The translations under genes and the position numbers were made by a program. Positions 14,762 to 19,464 of a DNA stretch of 19,464 nt are shown here, piece after piece. The notes below the pieces were generated by a model. That model was not told the DNA's origin. It searched no databases and saw nothing but the letters and a program-made list of their open reading frames with translations. How positions within the stretch are numbered: the first letter of the stretch is position 1; each line of letters opens with the position of its first letter. The stretch is taken from NCBI GenBank assembly GCA_947038135.1, contig CAMQVM010000004.1, positions 1 through 19,464 of the forward strand, written 5' to 3'. The stretch comes from an uncultured Rikenellaceae bacterium. Lineage in GTDB: Bacteria; Bacteroidota; Bacteroidia; Bacteroidales; Rikenellaceae.

Positions 14762-16531
14762 TTAAAGAGAGCCAACATATTCTACTAATGCTGCTACATC
14801 TTTCTTACTAATCTTCTTTTTTATTCCGTGCTTATGAACCATAAAAACTTCGGATAGTGTTGCTGCTCTACCATCAAATAGATATGGTGCAGTACGCCAA
14901 ACCTCTATAAGTGTTGGTGTATCCCACCCCTTTTCAAACTCTACATCGCCTATTTTATACATTTTTAGTGAGCTATATAGTGGTCCTGAGTGGCAGGCAT
15001 CGCACTGTTGCTCAACAAAAACCTCACGACCTCGAACGGCTAACTCCGACTTCTTTCCATCGATAAGCAGTGGGCTAGGCAGTGGACTTAATGACTTTAG
15101 GTACTCATCAACCTTTACAGCATCTTCTTCGGTTATCTGCGAAAACTGTATAAATTTAAAGCCTGCTCGTACAGCAACCTCAGCATTGGCTCGTATTCCT
15201 GATATCATACATGGTGACATAGTGTGTGCGTGAAGCATACTTTTACAGTTCTTAGAGTTGCCTACACCATCATTAAGTAAGTCCCAATTCATACCATCGG
15301 TACGAGCGTCACCAGGGTGGCATCCGTTGCATGACTGCCACTCTTGAAAGCAGTAGCTAGCATCATTGAAAATCCTCTCGCCTTGATGTTGAGATGACTC
15401 TATTCTATCTTTGTTAAGCTCTAGGGCTGGTGTAAACTCGCCACTTGCCATATCAAAGGTGTTGATATGGTCTGAAAAATAAGTTGCCACATATAACTTT
15501 TCGCTATCAATAGCCATGCTACGTGGACCATTACCTTCTACCTCTATTCTCTGTGATATTCCATATAAAAAGCGTAGATCGATAGATAAATTCTCTCTGT
15601 TTTTGTATGCTTTTAGCCTCTCAACAAACTTAGGGTAATCGATAACTGTTATTTCGTGAGTGCCTGAGTGTGACACATATATGTTTTTGGCTGTTGCATT
15701 TATACCCCATATACCAGCAGCGCCCCTTTCAGCCTCATCAAGCAGTACTGAACCAATAAGCGTATCACTTATAGGGTCTATTAACGACATGGCGCTAGTG
15801 TTCATCCACCCCTGTTGAAGCTGTGAGGTAGGAACTTGAAAACGCCCAAGGTTGTGCGACACAAGCACATATTTACCATCATCAGTGATAGTTATATCTC
15901 TAAGAGCATTACTGCCATTACTTAGCTTTATATGCTTTATCAGCTCCATATCTTCAGTGTCTATAACCGACACATCAGCTGCAACAATGTCAAGAACTGC
16001 CGATTGCTGAGGTAGAAAGTTATTAACATATAGCTTCGAGCCATCTTTCGAGAGCACTGCCGCAAATGGCTCACGCTGTACACTTTGACGTGCTAACACC
16101 TCCATGGTTGTAGCGTCAACCTTTGCTACATCGCCCTTGAATTGATTACATACATATATATACTTGTTGTCGCTACTCAGCAAAGGAGCCTTAGCACCCA
16201 TTCCTGTCTCTATGCTCTTAATTACAGAGTAGTCTTTTTTAGATAACTTATGAAGCACACCTTTTTCGTGTGATGTTGTAACGTATATATTATCTACTCC
16301 TACAACAACTCCAGTAGCAGGTCTATCGAACAAAACCTCCTTGACTTTAACACTGTTTTTGTATATAATTAATGAATTTCCGCTTTTACTGGTTATAAAT
16401 AAAACCCCCTTTTCAATATTAATATCACTAGGAAGAATAGGATTGGTATTTTTCGCTTGTGGAGCGAATGATACAAGCAGATAAATGAAGGCTACAATGC
16501 AAAAACGTATAGTAATTTTTATTATTTTCAT
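14762..16531 (-). CDS. Secreted beta-propeller / di-haem cytochrome-c-peroxidase-like protein
   Basis: 589 residues with an N-terminal signal peptide (about 1-27). Residues about 30-380 form a YVTN/PQQ-type seven-bladed propeller (for example TSHEKGVLHKL, ITDDGKYVLVSHN, VSHSGTHEITVIDYP). From about 385 a MauG/CcpA-like domain carries two haem-c sites, C401-NGC-H405 and C510-DAC-H514. It also has the family stretch HTMSPCMISGIRAN and the ending TPTLIEVWRTAPYLFDGRAATL. Such fusions act in the periplasm as peroxidases or as oxidases of specific substrates. As the first gene after the promoter it heads the block, so the pathway may begin with a periplasmic oxidation. The start at 16531 fits both the signal peptide and the promoter spacing. 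Confidence 0.88.
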   Translation of the reverse strand: MKIIKITIRFCIVAFIYLLVSFAPQAKNTNPILPSDINIEKGVLFITSKSGNSLIIYKNSVKVKEVLFDRPATGVVVGVDNIYVTTSHEKGVLHKLSKKDYSVIKSIETGMGAKAPLLSSDNKYIYVCNQFKGDVAKVDATTMEVLARQSVQREPFAAVLSKDGSKLYVNNFLPQQSAVLDIVAADVSVIDTEDMELIKHIKLSNGSNALRDITITDDGKYVLVSHNLGRFQVPTSQLQQGWMNTSAMSLIDPISDTLIGSVLLDEAERGAAGIWGINATAKNIYVSHSGTHEITVIDYPKFVERLKAYKNRENLSIDLRFLYGISQRIEVEGNGPRSMAIDSEKLYVATYFSDHINTFDMASGEFTPALELNKDRIESSQHQGERIFNDASYCFQEWQSCNGCHPGDARTDGMNWDLLNDGVGNSKNCKSMLHAHTMSPCMISGIRANAEVAVRAGFKFIQFSQITEEDAVKVDEYLKSLSPLPSPLLIDGKKSELAVRGREVFVEQQCDACHSGPLYSSLKMYKIGDVEFEKGWDTPTLIEVWRTAPYLFDGRAATLSEVFMVHKHGIKKKISKKDVAALVEYVGSL

Positions 16532-16557
16532 TTTATGTAATGTCTTTTTATAATGTA

Positions 16558-16589
16558 CAAACGTATTAAAAAAAAATGTAATTCACAAA
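16558..16589 (-). promoter_or_regulatory. Promoter of the seven-gene operon
   Basis: On the minus strand TTTG (16589-16586), a 20-nt spacer and TACGTTTG (16565-16558) match the Bacteroidota consensus. Transcription would start near 16551, about 20 nt before the ATG at 16531. The spacing is identical to the LRR promoter at 1901-1932. Confidence 0.75.
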
Positions 16590-16767
16590 CAAAATTGCTT
16601 TTTTTTTAATATTATGTGCTTTATTATAGCATTTATACTTTTAATTCAATACTAATATGTGTTAATTTGATTAAATAGCTAAATGGCATAAATCAGCTGA
16701 TATGCTATATGTGGGGTGAAAACTGCACTTATTTAGTGTTTTAGTGTAAAAAAAACTAATAATTAAC

Positions 16768-16775
16768 TACCTTTG
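16768..16775 (+). promoter_or_regulatory. -7 element for the DUF3575 gene
   Basis: TACCTTTG fits TAnnTTTG exactly. No TTTG is seen at the usual -33 distance. The leader to the ATG at 16894 would be about 110 nt. The rest of the 16532-16893 spacer is AT-rich, with no gene and no other clear signal beyond the divergent promoter. Confidence 0.55.
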
Positions 16776-16893
16776 TCGTTGGTATGTGTGTTGGTTAATG
16801 AAAATCAATACTAATAGAAATAAGGGTTATTTATTAATAATCGACAGACGTTTGAATTTACATAAATAATAATAGATCATTAAAAATCAAAAG

Positions 16894-17490
16894 ATGAAAC
16901 ATAACTTTTTTAAATTACTATTTACACTAGCTTTAGGTGTGCTGTGCACAAACACTTACGCTCAATTTACAATCGAGCCTAAAATTAACCTTGCAATGGC
17001 AGCAATTACAGTTTTTAATCCCGCTGTTGAAATTGGTTTTGGCGAGCACTCGGCAGTTCAGTTAGAGTACTTTGGTGCGTACAGTAAATATAACTACATG
17101 GGAAGCGGTGCTCCGTTTATCATGAACCTATCTATGGTAGAGTATAGGCGTTATTTATTAAATAAAGAGCATAAAGGACTTTTTGCAGGTGCAAACTTTG
17201 GTACTCACATGTATAAGATGTCTAAAAATATAATTCCTCTAATAGAGCACCAGCCAGGAGATACGAGCTACGATTGGGGTTTTGGTGTTGTTTTAGGTCT
17301 ACACGTTGGGTACAAATTTATACTTAGAGAGCGACTAGGATTGGAATTATCTGCAGCAGGAGGATGGCAACGTTCTATGCATGAACCATATAACAGCGAT
17401 GGTACTCTTCAGGTAGAGATGAATGCTAGTGGCGAATGGTTTCCATATAAGCTAGGTGTTACCTTATCTTATAAGTTTGGACAGTTGTAA
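16894..17490 (+). CDS. DUF3575-type outer-membrane beta-barrel protein
   Basis: 198 residues with a signal peptide (about 1-23, cleavage near TYAQ). The mature part alternates hydrophobic and polar residues as in a small outer-membrane barrel: VQLEYFGAYS, YRRYLLNKEHKGLFAGANFG, VVLGLHVGYKFILRERLGLELSAAGGW and a final strand KLGVTLSYKFG. The block around GLFAGANFG...GYKF...LGLELSAGGG is the pattern I associate with the Bacteroidota family DUF3575. Its function is unknown. It is monocistronic by position, divergent from the cytochrome operon and separated from bamD by 277 nt. Confidence 0.75.
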   Translation: MKHNFFKLLFTLALGVLCTNTYAQFTIEPKINLAMAAITVFNPAVEIGFGEHSAVQLEYFGAYSKYNYMGSGAPFIMNLSMVEYRRYLLNKEHKGLFAGANFGTHMYKMSKNIIPLIEHQPGDTSYDWGFGVVLGLHVGYKFILRERLGLELSAAGGWQRSMHEPYNSDGTLQVEMNASGEWFPYKLGVTLSYKFGQL

Positions 17491-17521
17491 TTTGACATCT
17501 ATTCACATTTAATGCAATAAA

Positions 17522-17590
17522 AACAGATATATCGACGTTTGAAAATAGTAATATTACATTTTTATGTTTCAAATAATTAAGATATCTGTT
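17522..17590. repeat. Nested inverted repeat downstream of the DUF3575 gene
   Basis: AACAGATAT (17522-17530) pairs with ATATCTGTT (17582-17590). Inside it, GTTTGAAA (17537-17544) faces TTTCAAA near 17567-17573. It may be a weak transcript-end structure; there is no clear T-tract. The rest of the 17491-17767 spacer holds the bamD promoter and nothing else recognisable. Confidence 0.4.
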
Positions 17591-17673
17591 AAATTTAATG
17601 CGCTATTAATATGTTGCAACGTGAATAAAACAAGTTTTGATAAAATTATTTACCAATTTACAAATAATTTTAT

Positions 17674-17681
17674 TACCTTTG
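17674..17681 (+). promoter_or_regulatory. -7 element for bamD
   Basis: TACCTTTG, inside TTACCTTTGCAAAG, is a classic Bacteroidota -7 element. It gives a leader of about 80 nt before bamD. A -33 TTTG is not evident. Confidence 0.6.
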
Positions 17682-17767
17682 CAAAGATTTAGCCACAGGT
17701 AATATACAGTGGTGTGTCAAATTAACAGTATGGTGAACTAAACAAATTATATAATAGCAGGGTTAAA

Positions 17768-18808
17768 ATGATGAATTATATCAAAACAACACTATTAGTA
17801 GCAACTACTATTTTTACATCTTCTTGTGGCAACTACGACAAGCTACTTAAAAGTAGAGACTACCTAGCAATGTATGATGCAGCGTTAGAGTACTATGAAG
17901 AGGGTAAGAACAACAGGGTTATAACACTATTAACAGGTGTTGAGTCTATTTTAGATGGGACATCTAAAGCAGATACTATTAAGTTTTATCTTGCTAAGAC
18001 CTATTATCTTGAGTCTGATTATGCAACTAGTACTGTACTCTTAGACGATTTCAGGAAGCAGTATACACGGAGTCCTTTTGCTGAGGAGGCTGAGTATCTG
18101 TATGCTATGAGTCACTACTCGGTGTCACCTAACTACGAGCTAGACCAAGGCCCAGCACGTCAAGCGCAATCTGCATTTTATGAATACAAAAGTCGTTATC
18201 CTACCAGCGAGCGTGTAACTGAGGTTAGTGAGCGAATAGATGAGCTACAAAAAAGATTCTATGATAAGTCGTTTAACGAGGCGTTTACATACTATAAAAT
18301 TGGGGCATATAACTCAGCTGTTATGGCGCTAAACAATGCTATTAAGCTAAACCCTAATTCACCACATAAAGAGGAGATGATGTTTCTTGTGGTAAAATCT
18401 AACTTCCTATTTGCTAGAAATTCTGTTGAATCAAGAAAACGTGAGAGATACTACAATACTATCGATGCGGCATATAACTTCACTTCATCGTATACAGAGA
18501 GTAAATATCTTGATGAAGTAAACAGTATATTAACAAATGCTAAGCGACTATCTAAAAGTGACGCTTTGACAGAAGGAGATATTGACATCGAACTTTCAGA
18601 TGAGCAAATCATTAAGCATAACAAGCTTATAGAGAAGCTTCAAAAGAGAGTTGAAGATGGCAAGATGACTAAAGAAGAGGCAGACAACAAAGAGAAATCA
18701 GTGCTGAAAAAGACTAAAGCCAAAGCTAAAAAGAGGCTAGAGAGAGAAGCGGCGGCTGAACAGAGCGAGGTGCTGCCTAAGAACACCGAGTCACAAACAG
18801 AAAAATAA
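17768..18808 (+). CDS. bamD: Outer-membrane assembly lipoprotein BamD
   Basis: 346 residues. The lipoprotein signal ends at FTSSC (C20), followed by GNYDKLLKSRD, the usual opening of Bacteroidota BamD. TPR-like helices fill residues about 30-260, with motifs such as KFYLAKTYYLESDYATS, EEAEYLYAMSHYS, FYEYKSRYPTSERV and YYKIGAYNSAVMALNNAI. BamD helps BamA insert beta-barrel proteins into the outer membrane. After residue about 270 comes a charged Lys/Glu-rich tail with coiled-coil character (KLIEKLQKRVEDGKMTKEEADNK, residues about 295-317), longer than the TPR core needs. Two adjacent ATGs (17768 and 17771) are possible starts. It is followed by rpoZ, as commonly seen in Bacteroidales. Confidence 0.92.
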   Translation: MMNYIKTTLLVATTIFTSSCGNYDKLLKSRDYLAMYDAALEYYEEGKNNRVITLLTGVESILDGTSKADTIKFYLAKTYYLESDYATSTVLLDDFRKQYTRSPFAEEAEYLYAMSHYSVSPNYELDQGPARQAQSAFYEYKSRYPTSERVTEVSERIDELQKRFYDKSFNEAFTYYKIGAYNSAVMALNNAIKLNPNSPHKEEMMFLVVKSNFLFARNSVESRKRERYYNTIDAAYNFTSSYTESKYLDEVNSILTNAKRLSKSDALTEGDIDIELSDEQIIKHNKLIEKLQKRVEDGKMTKEEADNKEKSVLKKTKAKAKKRLEREAAAEQSEVLPKNTESQTEK

Positions 18809-18831
18809 AGTAGTACATATTATAACCTCAT

Positions 18832-18874
18832 AACATGGATGGGTGTCAAATAAATTTTGATGCTCCTCCATGTT
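18832..18874 (+). other. Long RNA hairpin between bamD and rpoZ
   Basis: AACATGGA (18832-18839) pairs with TCCATGTT (18867-18874). Pairing continues inwards through GGGTGTCAAA and TTTTGATGCTCC to a 5-nt loop. That gives about 18 pairs with one mismatch and three G-U wobbles, which favours a structure in the plus-strand RNA. No T-run follows, so it is more likely a processing, stability or attenuation element than a terminator. Confidence 0.55.
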
Positions 18875-18916
18875 TACGGTGAAATAATTCTTAAACATCA
18901 CTAAAATAGCTAAATT

Positions 18917-19267
18917 ATGGAGCTTAAAAAGTCTACAATTCCAACAAACACAACAACTCGTACACTAGACCAGTTTAATGCACAAACAGGTAATATATAC
19001 GAGACAGTACTGGCGATATCTAAAAGAGCTAACATTATTAACACTGAGCTAAAGCAGGAGTTATCTCGCAAGCTTAACGAGTTTGTGCCTTTTACAGATA
19101 ACCTAGAGGAGACCTTTGAAAATCGTGAGCAGATAGAACTATCTCGCTACTATGAGCGCCTTCCAAAATCTACACTAATAGCTATTGAGGAGTACCTTGA
19201 CGGCGATCTTATCATTACACGAAAAAACGCTACTGCAGAAGAGATTGCTGCTATACCGTCTAAATAA
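18917..19267 (+). CDS. rpoZ: RNA polymerase omega subunit, Bacteroidota type
   Basis: 116 residues. The sequence matches the Bacteroidota omega family. TGNIYETVLAISKRANIIN (about 25-43) is the region corresponding to the omega helix that contacts the beta-prime C-terminus. LEETFENREQIELSRYYERLPKPT-like text follows, here with LPKST, and then TLIAIEEYL. Omega promotes assembly and stability of RNA polymerase. The gene lies 108 nt after bamD in the same direction and is probably co-transcribed or coupled through the hairpin in the spacer. Downstream genes of the usual bamD-rpoZ cluster are not in the window; a mobile element begins 133 nt after the stop. Confidence 0.9.
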   Translation: MELKKSTIPTNTTTRTLDQFNAQTGNIYETVLAISKRANIINTELKQELSRKLNEFVPFTDNLEETFENREQIELSRYYERLPKSTLIAIEEYLDGDLIITRKNATAEEIAAIPSK

Positions 19268-19400
19268 TAGAGTAGTTATCTACTAACACTTTATAGTTTC
19301 ATAAATATACATCGCAATATAATCGAGGGTGCAAACCTATCGATCTTGTGATGTATAATATAGTAAATAGCAAATTGTAAAATTAGACCGCCTATAAATA

Positions 19401-19464
19401 GGCTAATTTGCAAAACCTCGGTTTTGTGAATTAGCCAGCTCCCGAAGGGAGCCACCAAGCGCCT
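19401..19464. mobile_element. Second copy of the MITE-like element (left part, cut by the window edge)
   Basis: Starts GGCTAATTTGCAAAACC (19401-19417), which folds with GGTTTTGTGAATTAGCC (19420-19436), then the perfect hairpin GCTCCC-GAA-GGGAGC (19438-19452) and CACCAAGCGCCT. From about 19411 it matches 9675-9725 with few changes and has the same orientation as the first copy. The remaining 133 nt between rpoZ and this element show no gene. Confidence 0.8.

Noticed and set aside
1..19464. tRNA, rRNA or CRISPR array
   Set aside because: No cloverleaf-like T-loop signature, rRNA block or regularly spaced repeats were found on either strand.

Overview
The window looks like a chromosomal segment of a Bacteroidota bacterium, probably order Bacteroidales. 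It is AT-rich. Its promoters follow the Bacteroidota pattern (TAnnTTTG at -7, in two cases with TTTG 20 nt upstream), and start codons generally lack Shine-Dalgarno sequences. It also carries a lineage-typical bamD-rpoZ pair, a DUF3575-type barrel protein, and lipoproteins with Bacteroidota-like signal peptides.

Left end (1-2600): the tail of an unidentified gene with a strong terminator, then an unannotated, frameshifted and truncated relic of an EcoRI-family restriction endonuclease that still shows the PD...ExK catalytic core. I found no GAATTC site anywhere in the window by eye. A leucine-rich-repeat lipoprotein gene follows on the minus strand, with a good promoter. It is flanked by two diverged copies of an ~85-bp sequence and about 850 bp of non-coding or decayed DNA.

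Centre (2509-16589), all minus strand: a promoter at 16558-16589 drives a tight seven-gene block with gaps of 8-31 nt. In transcription order it encodes a secreted beta-propeller/di-haem cytochrome, a RidA/chorismatase-like protein, a cupin lipoprotein with a Cys/Lys-rich linker, a VOC-fold protein, DhaK, DhaL and an LsrF-type aldolase/thiolase. Just after lsrF lie a perfect 19-bp inverted repeat and a 241-bp MITE-like element with terminal inverted repeats and a TTTATA target duplication. Then come two giant tandem paralogues (HzsA-like propeller, two CxxCH haem sites, C-terminal sulfatase-modifying-factor fold without the catalytic cysteines) and a UUCG-loop terminator at 2509-2532.

Taken together, the central block could be an undescribed catabolic system. 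In this reading (inference), periplasmic haem proteins oxidise a substrate, and a cytoplasmic route of ketose phosphorylation (DhaKL), rearrangement (VOC) and LsrF cleavage feeds DHAP or acetyl-CoA into metabolism. No transporter, LsrK or LsrG is present in the window.

Right end (16768-19464), plus strand: a DUF3575 barrel protein, bamD, a structured spacer, rpoZ, and the start of a second copy of the MITE-like element cut off by the window edge.
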